Positions 34,489-45,039 of a stretch of 64,000 nt of DNA are shown here, in pieces. The translations under genes and the position numbers were made by a program. Location: positions 1,178,001 through 1,242,000 of the forward strand of contig NZ_CP107772.1 in the NCBI RefSeq assembly GCF_036345155.1. Reading direction: 5' to 3'. How positions within the stretch are numbered: the stretch's first letter is position 1; every line of letters begins with the position of its first letter. The notes under the pieces are model-generated. The model was not told where the DNA came from. It ran no database searches and saw only the letters and a program-made list of their open reading frames with translations. Origin of the DNA: Streptomyces sp. NBC_00582 (GTDB taxonomy: Bacteria > Actinomycetota > Actinomycetes > Streptomycetales > Streptomycetaceae).

Positions 34489-36615
34489 TCACTCCCCCGT
34501 GTCGAGGAAGTCGGCGACCAGGACGGCGAACTCGTCCGGGGTGGCGAGGCGGATGCCGAGGGTCTCGGCCTTGGTCCGCTTGGAGCCGGCGCCCTCTCCC
34601 GCGACGACGAGCGCGGTCTTCTTGGAGACGCTGGAGGAGGCCCGGCCGCCCGCCCGTTCGACGAGTTCGTTCATCTCGTTGCGGCTGAGCTTCTCCAGCG
34701 GCCCGGTCATCGCGCCCGTGACCACCACCGCCATACCGGCGAGCGGACCCGCGGCGGCCGGCTGCGGCGCACCCCCGTCGGCGGCGCCCTCCGCGGCGGC
34801 CTCGTCGGCCGTGGCCGACGGCGGTGTGGCGCCGGGCTCGGTCATGTTGACGCCGGCCGCCGTCAGTTTGTCGATGAGCGGGCCGAGTTCGGCGAGTTCC
34901 GCGACGATCGAGGGGGCCTTCTCGGTGCCGATGCCCTCGACCCGCCGGACCGCCTCGGCGTCGGCGGCCCGCAGGGCGTCCATCGTCGCGAAGTGGCGGG
35001 CGATACGGCGGGACATGGAACGGCCGGTGCCCCGGACGCCGAGGGCGCACAGGACCCGGGACAGCGGCCGGCCCTTGGCCCTGGTGAGCGCGGTCAGGAG
35101 GTTGTCGGTACTGGTCTCCCCCATCCGCTCCAGGCCGAGGAGCTGGTCGCGGGTGACGGTGAACAGGTCGGCGAGGTCGGTGACGAGTCCGGCCTCGACG
35201 AGCTGCACCACCCGGGTGTGACCGAGGCCCTCGATGTCGAGCTGGTCGCGCCCCGCGGCGTAGGAGAGGGAGGCGACGAGGTGGCAGTTGCGGCCGTTCT
35301 CGCAGCGCCAGCGCTGCTCGCCGGTGTCGATGCCGGCGCCGCACCGGGGGCAGGACTCGGGGAAGGCGATCGGCTGTTCGTCGCCGGTGCGCAGATGGGC
35401 GACGGGCGCTTCGATGCGGGGGATGACGTCACCGGCGCGGTGGACCATCACGTGGTCGCCGAGGCGCAGGTCGCGGCGGGTGATGTCGGCCGGGTTGTGG
35501 AGGGTGGCGTAGGTGATGGTGGAGCCGTCGATCTCGACCGGTTCGAGGACGCCGCGCGGGGCGATGATGCCGGTGCGGCCGACGTTCCACTCGACGGCGA
35601 GCAGGCGGGTGATCTTCTCGACGGCCGGGAGCTTGTAGGCGATCGCCCAGCGCGGGGCGCGTGAGCCGGAGCCGGCGGCGCGCTGGTCGGCGGCCAGGTC
35701 GGCCTTGACGACGATCCCGTCGATGCCGAACGGAAGCTCGGCGCGGAGTGCGGCGATCTCCTGGACGCGGGCCAGCACCTCCTCGGCGCCGGCGGCCGTG
35801 GTGCCGGGGACGGCGGTGGTGGCGGTGGTGTTGACGCCGTAGGAGCCGGTGAGGGTCATCAGGTCGCTGTGGGCGCCGTCCGTGAGGGACGCGGCGAGGG
35901 CCGGCTCGGTGGCGGGCAGGGGCAGCAGGCCGTAGCCGAAGAAGGTCATGGGCACGGTGTAGGCGCGGTCCTTGGCGCGCAGGGTGCCCGCGGCGGCGTT
36001 GCGCGGGTTGGCGAAGGGCTGTCCGCCGTGGGCGGTGCGCGCCTCGTTGGCGTGCTCGAACTGGGCGGTGGTCATGAGGACTTCGCCGCGCACCTCGACG
36101 GTGACGGGTTCGGTGAGGCGGTCCGGGAGGCCCTCTATCGTGCCGATCGCGTGCGAGACGTCCTCCCCGGCCGTCCCGTCGCCGCGGGTGATCAGCCGGG
36201 TCAGCCGGCCCTCGGTGTAGCGGGCGGCGATCGCGAGACCGTCGAGCTTGGGCTCCACGCCGAACCGGGTGATCTCATGGCCGACGCGCCGGGCCAGTGA
36301 GGCGGTCCACGCGGTGAACTCCTGGGGCGAGAACACGTTGTCCAGGCTGAGCATCGCCACCGTGTGCGGCACATCGCCCTCGACGGCACCGCCGGCGACC
36401 TTGCCGGTCGGCGAGTCGGGCAGCACGGATGCGGGGTGCTCGGCCTCCCAGGCGGCGATGGCGCGCACCAGACGGTCGTAGGCGTCGTCGTCCAGCACCG
36501 ACGTACCGCCCGCGTAGTAGGCGGCGGCCGCCTCCACCGCGTCCCGCACCGCACGGCCGTAGGCCTCGGCGTCCACAATCGCTGCAACTGCACCAGGTGT
36601 CGTCATGTCCTTCAT
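34489..36615 (-). CDS. ligA: NAD-dependent DNA ligase, probable second copy
   Basis: A 708-residue NAD+-dependent ligase sealing nicks in DNA. Domains in order: Ia and adenylation with the nucleophile Lys in [29 protein letters not shown] and [13 protein letters not shown]; the OB fold with [10 protein letters not shown]; a four-Cys zinc finger (CPRCGAGI, then CENGRNCH). Helix-hairpin-helix repeats and a C-terminal BRCT ([21 protein letters not shown]) follow. Start could be 36615 or 36606. The surroundings are accessory genes, so this is likely a paralogue of the essential ligase and might serve repair or non-homologous joining (inference). Confidence 0.93.
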   Translation of the reverse strand: MKDMTTPGAVAAIVDAEAYGRAVRDAVEAAAAYYAGGTSVLDDDAYDRLVRAIAAWEAEHPASVLPDSPTGKVAGGAVEGDVPHTVAMLSLDNVFSPQEFTAWTASLARRVGHEITRFGVEPKLDGLAIAARYTEGRLTRLITRGDGTAGEDVSHAIGTIEGLPDRLTEPVTVEVRGEVLMTTAQFEHANEARTAHGGQPFANPRNAAAGTLRAKDRAYTVPMTFFGYGLLPLPATEPALAASLTDGAHSDLMTLTGSYGVNTTATTAVPGTTAAGAEEVLARVQEIAALRAELPFGIDGIVVKADLAADQRAAGSGSRAPRWAIAYKLPAVEKITRLLAVEWNVGRTGIIAPRGVLEPVEIDGSTITYATLHNPADITRRDLRLGDHVMVHRAGDVIPRIEAPVAHLRTGDEQPIAFPESCPRCGAGIDTGEQRWRCENGRNCHLVASLSYAAGRDQLDIEGLGHTRVVQLVEAGLVTDLADLFTVTRDQLLGLERMGETSTDNLLTALTRAKGRPLSRVLCALGVRGTGRSMSRRIARHFATMDALRAADAEAVRRVEGIGTEKAPSIVAELAELGPLIDKLTAAGVNMTEPGATPPSATADEAAAEGAADGGAPQPAAAGPLAGMAVVVTGAMTGPLEKLSRNEMNELVERAGGRASSSVSKKTALVVAGEGAGSKRTKAETLGIRLATPDEFAVLVADFLDTGE

Positions 36616-36700
36616 CCTGCCTGCCACCACTGACAATGCCCCTCCGACCAGGCAGGGGGCGGTCCGCGGCCGACCGGGCCGGGCGGGCAGACTGGGGCGG

Positions 36701-37432
36701 GTGAACGATTTTCTCCGAGCGGCGGAACGGGACGGCGCACCCGAGTGGTACGGCCGGCTGCGCGTGCGCACCGACGTTCCGGGCCCGGCCGAGTGGCTGA
36801 CCCGAAGCGGGCCCGGACACGGTGACTTCGGCACGGTGGCCGGGGTCGCGGCGCCGGGCTTCGCCGCGTACGCGCGGGTCCTGCATCCGGCGTCCCTGGA
36901 CGGGCGGCCGGTGCGGTGGTCCCAGGTGGCGGCCGCGTACGGGCGGACGGTCGGGCCGGGAACGAAGTGGCACCGGCTGATCGGCGCGGAGCGCTTCTAC
37001 CACAACGGCTCCGACCCGGGTCTGCCCGGCGTGTGGGACGAGCATCCCGAGGAGGGGCCGACGCCGCCGCTGGTGGCGGACGCCCTCGTCCCGGTCCTGG
37101 CCCGGCACACAGGGACGGCCGAGCGCTGCTGGTTCGGTCTGTGGAACGGTTACGGCCGCCGCGACTTCGACGGGGTGCCCACGTTCCCGACCCCCGGCCG
37201 GGACGAGGTGCTGCTCGGCGGGGCACTCGCCGACGTGGTCTCACCGGTGTCGCTGGACGAGTTCGCCCCGCTGCCCGATCTGTGGTGGCCGCAGGACCGC
37301 GCCTGGTGCGTGGGCGGTGACGTGGATCTGGTCAGCACGTACGTCGGCGGGTCCCCGGAACTGATCGCCGATCTGCTGGCCGACCCACGGCTGGAGACCC
37401 GCCTCGCCCTCCCCGAGGACACGCCCTACTGA
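36701..37432 (+). CDS. conserved hypothetical protein, Trp/Pro-rich
   Basis: A 243-residue soluble protein starting at a GTG ([12 protein letters not shown]) with GGGGCGG upstream. Readable landmarks are [22 protein letters not shown], the strand pair [43 protein letters not shown], and [26 protein letters not shown] cannot assign a function, though the pattern looks like actinobacterial proteins of unknown role. It is divergent from the DNA ligase (85-bp gap) and convergent with the next gene, 7 bp apart. Confidence 0.7.
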   Translation: MNDFLRAAERDGAPEWYGRLRVRTDVPGPAEWLTRSGPGHGDFGTVAGVAAPGFAAYARVLHPASLDGRPVRWSQVAAAYGRTVGPGTKWHRLIGAERFYHNGSDPGLPGVWDEHPEEGPTPPLVADALVPVLARHTGTAERCWFGLWNGYGRRDFDGVPTFPTPGRDEVLLGGALADVVSPVSLDEFAPLPDLWWPQDRAWCVGGDVDLVSTYVGGSPELIADLLADPRLETRLALPEDTPY

Positions 37433-37439
37433 CGCGGGT

Positions 37440-37847
37440 TCAGGCGGCGCGCGCCCGGCGCCGTGCCGCGAGCACGGGCACGGTGGCCGGCACGGGCCGG
37501 GCGACAGGCGTGGCCGTCAGGCGCGCGGGCGCCGCCTGGGGCCGTACGGCGCGCACCCGGTAGGTCGTGCGGCGCGCGTCGGAGACGGGCTCGCCGAGGG
37601 ATATCCGCCCGGTGGCGCGCAGCTGGTCGCACTCGGCGGTCGGCAGGGCCACATAGCAGCCGCCCTTGCCGGTGACGGAGTCCAGCGGCCGCCAATAGCT
37701 GTACCGATGACGCCCGTTCGTATGCACGGTCACGAAGACGGGATGGCTCGCATCGCTGACGATCCGCAGAACGTCCGCCTCGGCCCGGGTCAGCGGGGCG
37801 TTGCGGCGAGGGGCGTCGGACGGGCGAGGAGCGTCGGCGGGCGGCAT
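37440..37847 (-). CDS. small basic hypothetical protein
   Basis: A 135-residue protein. The N-terminal arm is Pro/Arg-rich. A compact domain of about 20-100 contains TRAEADVLRIVSDASHPVFVTVHTNGRHRYSYWRPLDSV and GCYVALPTAECDQLRATGRI. A basic Ala/Arg/Pro tail ends it. The domain could bind nucleic acid or a small ligand, but no family is recognised. The upstream gap (37848-38006) is comparatively AT-rich and holds the inverted repeat CAGTGACATTACTG. Confidence 0.6.
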   Translation of the reverse strand: MPPADAPRPSDAPRRNAPLTRAEADVLRIVSDASHPVFVTVHTNGRHRYSYWRPLDSVTGKGGCYVALPTAECDQLRATGRISLGEPVSDARRTTYRVRAVRPQAAPARLTATPVARPVPATVPVLAARRRARAA

Positions 37848-38006
37848 GGGCGGTGACCTCTTTCAGGGACATCGGCTGTACACCGTCTACCCCGTAGGAG
37901 CGAAGTTGATCTCTCTTTCCCGCATTCTTCAACAGCACAGTGACATTACTGTTGCCCTGTCACGGGAAGGCTTTCCCGGATGCGCCGCTTTGTCCAGACT
38001 GGGGGT

Positions 38007-38432
38007 ATGACGGGGGACGGCGCATGGTCGTTGGACGAAGCCCGGGCCTCGACGCGGGAGGACGCGCGGGCCCTCGACGCATCGGTGCGGGGCACCGATT
38101 CCTGGATCCCTCCGGTCGCCGAGGACCTCTTGTCGGCCGTGGAGAAGAGCGTGCTGAGGCGGTGGTACCCGTCGTTCAGCCACAACTGTCTGCGGTTCGC
38201 GCAGGGACCGCCGCCCTGGATGCCGGGCGGGCGCGACGAAGCGCAGGACGTCCCGGCGTTCGTCTCCTTCGCCACGGACCGGACCGAGGCGGGCGCCGTC
38301 TTCCTGGTGTGGAGCGGACTCCCGGCCCGGTCACCGGATCCCGTGCTGGTCCTGGCCACTCCGGTCGTGGCCGACGCCGTACGGGCGCTCGTGGGACTGC
38401 TGGTGGACGATCCGGATCAGCAGCGGGGATAG
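38007..38432 (+). CDS. hypothetical protein
   Basis: A 141-residue soluble protein from an ATG preceded by GGGGGT. It has a helical first half (LDEARASTREDARALDAS) and a second half with RRWYPSFSHNCLRFAQG and AGAVFLVWSGLPAR. No motif identifies a function. Its last 16 bp overlap the 3' end of the convergent lipoprotein gene. Confidence 0.6.
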   Translation: MTGDGAWSLDEARASTREDARALDASVRGTDSWIPPVAEDLLSAVEKSVLRRWYPSFSHNCLRFAQGPPPWMPGGRDEAQDVPAFVSFATDRTEAGAVFLVWSGLPARSPDPVLVLATPVVADAVRALVGLLVDDPDQQRG

Positions 38433-39190
38433 AAGGGGGCCAGGCCGGTGGCCGGGAGGTCCTCCGGGGAGACCTGGCCCGTGTCGTCGAGCGTGTACGC
38501 GTGTGTGTCCGTCCCGAGTCCGCGGTCGGGCTCTCCCAGCCGCGCCTCCCAGGAGTACACCCCGTCGCCGCTGTACGTGTACGCCGAGACGTCGGGGTAG
38601 CGGTCGTGGTTGTGGTCGGCGACCTCGATGTCCTTGGTGGGGCCGAGGTCCAGGGGCCGTATTCTGCGGGCACGGCCGGTGTTCGAGAAGGGGCCGAACC
38701 GCAGCTCGGCGAGGTTCGGCGGGATCGGGGCGTCGCCGAGCTGGTTCTCGCCGGCGACCACGACCAGGTCGCTCCAGCCGTCCCGGTCGAAGTCGGCGAC
38801 GACGGCACGTACGTAGTTCTGGTGGGCCCCGGCGTGGTCGGCGAGTGCGCGTGGCCGGGCCTTCGTCTCGTACGGCGTGCCGAAGCCGAAGGTGACGGTC
38901 AGGTCGACGCCCTGGCCGGTCGGGTCGGCGACACGGTCGGGGCGGCCGTCGTCGTTCAGGTCGGCGATCAGTTCGCCCGAGCCGGTCACGCACGCCGTGA
39001 CCGAGGACGGCCCGTCCGGCGGCGGGGGCGGCGGGCCCAGGACGTCCTCGCAGCCGGTGAAGAACACCAGTCCGGCCACCACGAGGACACCGGGGGCGAT
39101 CCTTCCGCCGCCCTTTCCTCTGCCTCTTCCTCTGCCAGTGTTCCGGTACGGAGGGGTCCGGTACGGATGCGGGGGCGCCGTGGGGGACAT
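38417..39190 (-). CDS. lipoprotein with FG-GAP/VCBS-like repeats
   Basis: A 257-residue exported protein. A long basic N-region precedes the hydrophobic core APGVLVVAGLVFFTGC, whose TGC is a plausible lipobox. After a proline-rich linker come repeats with the calcium-binding style DxNxDGxxD: ADLNDDGRPDRVAD, VADFDRDGWSDLVVV and VADHNHDRYPDVSAY. This is typical of FG-GAP/VCBS beta-propeller blades, here enough for a partial propeller. It is likely surface-anchored and adhesive or carbohydrate-binding; the ligand is unknown. The 3' end overlaps the convergent neighbour by 16 bp. Confidence 0.78.
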   Translation of the reverse strand: MSPTAPPHPYRTPPYRNTGRGRGRGKGGGRIAPGVLVVAGLVFFTGCEDVLGPPPPPPDGPSSVTACVTGSGELIADLNDDGRPDRVADPTGQGVDLTVTFGFGTPYETKARPRALADHAGAHQNYVRAVVADFDRDGWSDLVVVAGENQLGDAPIPPNLAELRFGPFSNTGRARRIRPLDLGPTKDIEVADHNHDRYPDVSAYTYSGDGVYSWEARLGEPDRGLGTDTHAYTLDDTGQVSPEDLPATGLAPFYPRC

Positions 39191-39348
39191 GGCGCCCTAC
39201 TATCGCACAGGGGTGCGAGGCCGCCGGGTCTCCGCCCGATCCACGGCGGGGAGTGCAACCGCCGTGGCCGAAAACGTGTCTCAGCAGCCGTGGCCCGACG
39301 GTTCCCGGGGTCGCTGAGGCGCGGGCGCGCCGTGGAAAGGGGGTGGCG

Positions 39349-40991
<1,643 letters not shown>

Positions 40992-40995
<4 letters not shown>

Positions 40996-41801
40996 CCGTC
41001 CCTCACGAGGATCACGCGGACTACGACCGGGACGACTACAGCGCCACCGCACTGGACAGCTTCTGGGTCGAACGCGGCGACGACGGCACGACGGTGGTCC
41101 ACGCACGGTCCGACGACGGTACGACGGTGGTCCACGCACGGTCCGACGACGGTACGGCGGTGATGGCCCCCCGAGCCGACGACGGTACGGCGCTGTTGGC
41201 GCCCCGAGCCGACGACGGTACGGCCGTCATGGGCTCCGGGGCCGACGACCGAACGGCGGTCATGGGCTCCGAGCCCGACGACGAGCCGACGGCCGGGTCG
41301 GTGTTGCGTTTCGGTCCCGGCGTCACCGCCCGGCCGGGAGCGACCGCGGGGTCGGTGTACCCGGTGCGGACCGTGACCGTTCCCGCCGCGCCCCCGGCCC
41401 GCCGGCACCGCCGTCTGCGCCGGCACGCGCTGCCCGCGCTGGTGCTGGTCGCCGCCGTGCTGTTCCTGCTGTGGAGGCAGCACGACACGCCCGGTCTCTC
41501 GGTGCGGGGGGTCTCGGCGGCGGCCGGCCGGGGCAGCACCGGCTGCGACACGACGGCGGACGTCGTCGGCGTCGTCCGGACCGACGGCCACGCGGGCGAG
41601 CTGTCCTACCGCTGGGTCCGCAACGACGGCACCGAGTCCGACGTCCTGCACGCCAGGGTCGCCGAGGGCCGTCGGACGGTACGGCTGCATCTGCTGTGGA
41701 CCTTCCAGGGGCAGGGGCACTACGCGGCGTCGGCGGAGTTGCGGGTGCTGTCCCCGGGCGGCGGGACGGCGCGGGCCGCCTTCACGTACGACTGCCTCTA
41801 G
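40992..41801 (+). CDS. single-pass membrane protein with DDGT repeats, kinase partner
   Basis: A 269-residue protein. The cytoplasmic N-terminus carries six tandem 11-residue repeats at about 30-95, of the form DDGT(T/A)V then HARS, APRA or GSxx. A basic stretch RRHRRLRRH, a membrane helix near 144-161, and an extracellular domain (about 175-269) follow. That domain's end (LLWTFQGQGHYAASAELRVL to TYDCL) resembles the end of the kinase ectodomain. Acidic residues before each Thr suit a PknB-type kinase. I infer a kinase substrate or scaffold; no known family is recognised. The stop TAG is the CTAG end of a MITE-like element. Confidence 0.75.
41079..41276 (+). repeat. six tandem 33-bp repeats within the kinase-partner gene
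   Basis: Each unit starts GACGACGG(C/T)ACG in most copies and encodes 11 residues. Units 1 and 2 are almost identical at DNA level, indicating a recent duplication. A degenerate seventh unit (DDEPT) follows. Confidence 0.85.
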
Positions 41802-41966
41802 GGGGTGTTTCGAAAGTCCTGTGCGGTGCCCGCGGTGTCCGGTGCGTGCTCTCGGCGTGCCGGACGAAAGCCCTCGTACTGGACGTACTTGGGGTTTCGG
41901 CCGGTGCGGCGCGCGTACGTGCCGGGCGCCGCGGGTGCTGTGCGGGACTTTCGAAACACCCCCTAG
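41798..41966. mobile_element. MITE-like imperfect palindrome, copy 2
   Basis: A 169-bp element bounded by CTAG and with inverted ends GGGGGTGTTTCGAAAGTCC and GGACTTTCGAAACACCCCC. It is the inverted copy of the element at 16763-16947. It lies exactly between two convergent genes. The left CTAG provides the TAG of the kinase-partner gene, and the right CTAG provides the TAG of the TIM-barrel gene. The palindromic fold could also act as a terminator for both. Confidence 0.78.
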
Positions 41967-43096
41967 CCGGGCCGCCGGGCACGTGCGGCGGCCGCGTAGT
42001 GGCGGGCCAGGGCGTGGAAGGCCTGCTTCGGTTCCCAGTGCCAGGGGGACCGGGGGTCGCCGGGGCGGTCCTGGACGGTGCGTGTGAGGGCGTAGCACGC
42101 CATGTCGAGGTCGTGACGGGGATCGCCGGGACGGTACGGGGCGTCCGGGGTGACGAACTCGAAGGCCATCGCCGCGTACAGGCCCATCGACTCGAAGACC
42201 CGCACCAGCGACACGACGTAGTCGGCCTGGGTGCGCTCGCTGCGCACCAGATCGCCCTTGATCTCGGGCGGTCGCCTGTCGTGGTCGACGACGTCCCATC
42301 CCATGCCGCCGGCCTCGGGAGCGCCGCGGTAGGCGCAGGTGCCGAACTCGGTGATGGCCAGGGGCTTGCCCGGGCGCAGATGGCGGCGGAGCTCGCGCAC
42401 ATGGTCGGCGGGGCGCGGGTGGGCGGAGTAGTAGTCGATGCCGACCACGTCGAACAGGGACCAGTCGACCCGCTCGTCCTGCGCGGCGGCATAGCCGAGC
42501 CGTCCGTCGAACACCGAGCGGGCCGCCCGGGCGGCGCGGGCGGTGAAGGCGTGGAGCCTGCGCTGCGTGGCGACGGGGTCGTAGGCGCCGTCGACGAGGT
42601 TGCGCACCCGTTCGAGCACCGTGTCGCCGGGGACGATGCCGGGCACGAAGAGCTGGAACTCGCAGCCGACGCTCAGGTCCACGCTCGCCCCCTGGCGGCG
42701 CAGGCGCCGGGCGAACCGGCCCGTTTCTGCCAGGTGTTCGAGGATGTCGCGCTGCGGGATGTCCGCCGGGGTGGGTTGCAGCCACACGTGCAGGCCGAGG
42801 TCGGCCGCCGCGCCGGCGGTGGCCTCCAGGCGCTCCACGCCGTCGCCGGTGACGTCGACCGTGTCGGCGTGCAGGTCCCGGCGGATCGCGCGGAGGTCGG
42901 CGCGCATCCGGTGGGTGTCCCAGGCCGTCGCCGGGGTCTCGCCCTCCCCGACCGTGTAGACGACACCCCGGTGCCGCAGGCCATGGCGTCCTTCGGTGGC
43001 GTGGGCGTGGGCCGCCGGTCCGAGTGCGGCCGCCGCTCCGGCCGCCGCGGCCCCGCCGAGGAAGCGGGCCCGGGTGATCCCTTCGGTTTTCTCCAT
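41963..43096 (-). CDS. Tat-exported TIM-barrel protein, putative glycoside hydrolase
   Basis: A 377-residue exported protein. The N-terminus has a TRARFLGGAAAAGAAAAL segment like a Tat signal. The mature part reads as a beta/alpha barrel: RGVVYTVGEG, HVWLQPTPAD, VGCEFQLFVPG (a Glu at the strand-4 position), FDVVGIDYYS, and KPLAITEFGTC (a Glu at the strand-7 position). A Glu pair in these places is the layout of clan GH-A glycosidases, but no family is certain. A GTG at 43120 is an alternative start. Its TAG stop comes from the adjacent repeat element. Confidence 0.62.
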   Translation of the reverse strand: MEKTEGITRARFLGGAAAAGAAAALGPAAHAHATEGRHGLRHRGVVYTVGEGETPATAWDTHRMRADLRAIRRDLHADTVDVTGDGVERLEATAGAAADLGLHVWLQPTPADIPQRDILEHLAETGRFARRLRRQGASVDLSVGCEFQLFVPGIVPGDTVLERVRNLVDGAYDPVATQRRLHAFTARAARAARSVFDGRLGYAAAQDERVDWSLFDVVGIDYYSAHPRPADHVRELRRHLRPGKPLAITEFGTCAYRGAPEAGGMGWDVVDHDRRPPEIKGDLVRSERTQADYVVSLVRVFESMGLYAAMAFEFVTPDAPYRPGDPRHDLDMACYALTRTVQDRPGDPRSPWHWEPKQAFHALARHYAAAARARRPG

Positions 43097-43217
43097 GCCT
43101 CCACGGTGTCGGTGCGCCACGTCGCGCGCAGTCGGCCGATGGTCGGTGGCGGTACGACGAGGGTGGACGGCCGGGCGGTCGGAGGAGGCGGCTCGGGTGT
43201 CGGAAGTCGGTGTCCGG

Positions 43218-44420
43218 CTATCCGCGGGTCTCGTGGGCCCAGCGCTCCACGACCGGTACGCAGGTCTCGGCGAAGTACTCGTAGTCCTCGGGTGTGTTGT
43301 AGACGTGGGCGGACAGTCTGAGGTAGCCGAGGCCTGCGAAGCTGGTGAACGCGGCCTCGACCCCCAGTTCGGCGGGCGCCCGGTCGCGGAGCGCGTCGGC
43401 GGCGATCCGGCTCTCCCCGAGGCCGGCCGGCAGCCGGACCAGCCGCATGCCGGGGACGGGCATGCCCACGTCGACGGGCTCGGGCGGGGTTCCGGTGCGG
43501 GCGAACGCGGCCGCCACGACCCGGGCGCCGTACTCCGCGAGTTCGTCCAGGTAACGGCGGGCCGTGTCCCAGCCCCAGGTGTCCTCGATGTACCGCAGCG
43601 CCGTGGGGGCGGCCAGGGGTCCCGTGGCGTCGAGGGTGCCCTGGTGGTCGAAGCGGTCGGGGAAGGGCTCGGCCGCGCCCCAGGAGTCGATCAGCGGGTG
43701 GAGGTCGTCGCGCAGGGGGCCGCGGGCGACGAGCACGGCCGAACCGCGCGGTGCGCAGCCCCATTTGTGCAGGTTGCCGACCCAGGCGTCGCAGTCCAGG
43801 CCGGCCAGGGGCGCGGCGAGGAGGCCGGGGGCGTGCGCGCCGTCGACGAGCAGGGTGACGCCACGCCGTGCCGCCTCGGCGGCGACGCGTTCGACGGGCA
43901 TGAGCCGGGCGGTGGCGGAGGTGATCTGGTCGAGGACGATCAGCGCGACCTCGTCGTCCACGGCGGCCAGGACGGCCTCGTAGGCCTGGTCGGCGTCGGC
44001 GGCGAGCGGTACCCGTGCCGTGCGCACCCGGCTCCCCCAGCGGCGGGCGAGGCGTTCGGCGCCCATCGTGACGGCGCCGTAGCCGTGGTCGGTGACCACG
44101 ATGTCGCCGCCGGGCCGGTCGGCGAGGGCGGCGTAGACGGTGCTGGCGCCGGCGCCGGCGTTCGGGACGAGCGCGAGGTCCTTCGGGTCGGTGCGCAGCC
44201 AGTCGGCGATCCGGGCCCGGGCGGTGGCGAGCCGTGCGGGCAGCGTAGGGAACCAGACGACGGGGGCCCGCTCCATCTCGGCGCGCAGCGCGTTCTGTCG
44301 CTCCTGCGCGGCGCGCGGAACCGCGCCGAACGATCCGTGGTTGAGGTGGCGCAGGCCGGGGTCGAGGGTCCAGCCCGCGCCGGCGGGCCGGCCGTCGGGC
44401 AGGGTCAGCGGACGGGGCAC
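43218..44420 (-). CDS. class V aminotransferase (isopenicillin-N-epimerase-like)
   Basis: A 400-residue PLP enzyme of the aminotransferase class V/isopenicillin N epimerase-like group. Visible are the opening LRHLNHGSFGAVPRAAQE, a HGYGAV cofactor contact, DQITSATARLMPVE, the PLP-phosphate DGAHAPG segment, and the PLP Lys in GNLHKWGCAPRGSA. The reaction is unknown; family members do transamination, epimerisation or desulfuration. The GTG start has AGGAAG upstream. The stop of a small protein gene lies 22 bp upstream, forming a two-gene operon. Confidence 0.88.
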   Translation of the reverse strand: MPRPLTLPDGRPAGAGWTLDPGLRHLNHGSFGAVPRAAQERQNALRAEMERAPVVWFPTLPARLATARARIADWLRTDPKDLALVPNAGAGASTVYAALADRPGGDIVVTDHGYGAVTMGAERLARRWGSRVRTARVPLAADADQAYEAVLAAVDDEVALIVLDQITSATARLMPVERVAAEAARRGVTLLVDGAHAPGLLAAPLAGLDCDAWVGNLHKWGCAPRGSAVLVARGPLRDDLHPLIDSWGAAEPFPDRFDHQGTLDATGPLAAPTALRYIEDTWGWDTARRYLDELAEYGARVVAAAFARTGTPPEPVDVGMPVPGMRLVRLPAGLGESRIAADALRDRAPAELGVEAAFTSFAGLGYLRLSAHVYNTPEDYEYFAETCVPVVERWAHETRG

Positions 44421-44442
44421 GGTGATGACTTCCTGGCCGGTG

Positions 44443-44619
44443 TCAGGAGAAGAAGCCCCTCGGTGCGGGCAGGCCGGGGTTGAGCGAGGGGCCGCCGGCC
44501 ATGACGCGGTCCAGGTCGCGCTTGATGCGTTCGGCCTCGCCGCGCACCTGGGCGGGGATGTCCCCGCGTTCACTGATGAGGCGGTGGTAGATCGGCGTGT
44601 CGTCGAAGACGGAGAACAC
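44443..44619 (-). CDS. 58-residue small protein upstream of the aminotransferase
   Basis: VFSVFDDTPIYHRLISERGD, then IPAQVRGEAERIKRDLDRVM, then GLPAPRGFFS. The middle is an amphipathic helix. It resembles small Streptomyces proteins found beside aminotransferases but has no assigned function. The GTG start is preceded by only a weak purine stretch (AGCAGAGCCACCC). It is co-oriented with, and 22 bp upstream of, the aminotransferase. Confidence 0.6.
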   Translation of the reverse strand: MFSVFDDTPIYHRLISERGDIPAQVRGEAERIKRDLDRVMAGGPSLNPGLPAPRGFFS

Positions 44620-44863
44620 GGGTGGCTCTGCTTTCGTGGACGGTCGGGCGGGCCGACGCGGTGGAACGGCTTCGGACACGGCACCGACCCGGCGGGCGGA
44701 TCGGCGCTGCCGCGACGTCGCCTGACGACCCCGCAGCGAAACCGGTGCCGACGACATCATCGCATTGTCCCCGGTTCGGCCCATGCCGATGACCATGGAT
44801 GGTCGACTGTGACACATCGGAGGCTTTGGCTCCGGTTTCATGGTCCAGCGATGTCGTGACCAT
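44620..44863. promoter_or_regulatory. promoter region with four GACCAT/ATGGTC half-sites
   Basis: GACCAT (44791-44796) and ATGGTC (44799-44804) form one palindrome. ATGGTC (44840-44845) and GACCAT (44858-44863) form another with a 12-bp gap. They lie between the small minus-strand gene and the candidate RNA, so they may be operators for one or both. The rest of this stretch shows no reading frame. Confidence 0.5.
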
Positions 44864-45033
44864 GCGCTAAGCTGAAGCCAGAGCTGAAGGACGGAACCCC
44901 CGTTCCTCGGTGACGCGTTGGTGGTCCAAGGAAAGACGCCCCGCTTCCTGCGGGGAAATGCAGGTGCAAGGCCTGCCCGGCGCTCGAATGCGGACCCCGT
45001 ACCACGCCTTCCGTGGTGCGGGGTCCGTTCTTT
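44864..45033 (+). ncRNA. candidate structured RNA with terminator
   Basis: A non-coding stretch folds locally into several perfect stems. These are GGAAC/GTTCC (44893-44906), GCGTTGG with CCA and ACGC (44915-44939), CCCCGC/GCGGGG (44939-44955) and GCAGG/CCTGC (44960-44976), enclosed by a possible GAGC/GCTC closing stem (44881-44884 and 44982-44985). A terminator follows. Conserved-looking single-stranded purine tracts (AAGGAAAG, GGGGAAATG) sit between. The nearest + strand gene is 530 bp on and lies beyond the terminator. It could be a trans-acting sRNA or a riboswitch-like attenuator; I do not recognise the family. Confidence 0.5.
44991..45033 (+). terminator. rho-independent terminator after the candidate RNA
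   Basis: A 16-bp stem CGGACCCCGTACCACG / CGTGGTGCGGGGTCCG with one G-U pair and loop CCTTC, followed by TTCTTT. It may also end the convergent roadblock transcript, but the T-run favours the + strand. Confidence 0.85.
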
Positions 45034-45039
45034 ACCGGG

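Noticed and set aside
41079..41276. CRISPR or minisatellite outside genes
   Set aside because: The 33-bp repeats are in frame and encode an 11-residue motif inside a coupled gene.
41963..43096. Abortive-infection or phage-defence protein
   Set aside because: The sequence shows an export signal and a TIM-barrel glycosidase-like layout, with nothing that supports a defence role.
44864..45033. Assignment of the structured RNA to a known class (cobalamin, SAM-IV, ydaO, 6C, SRP or RNase P RNA)
   Set aside because: None of the conserved motifs I know for these classes could be matched by eye; naming it would be a guess.
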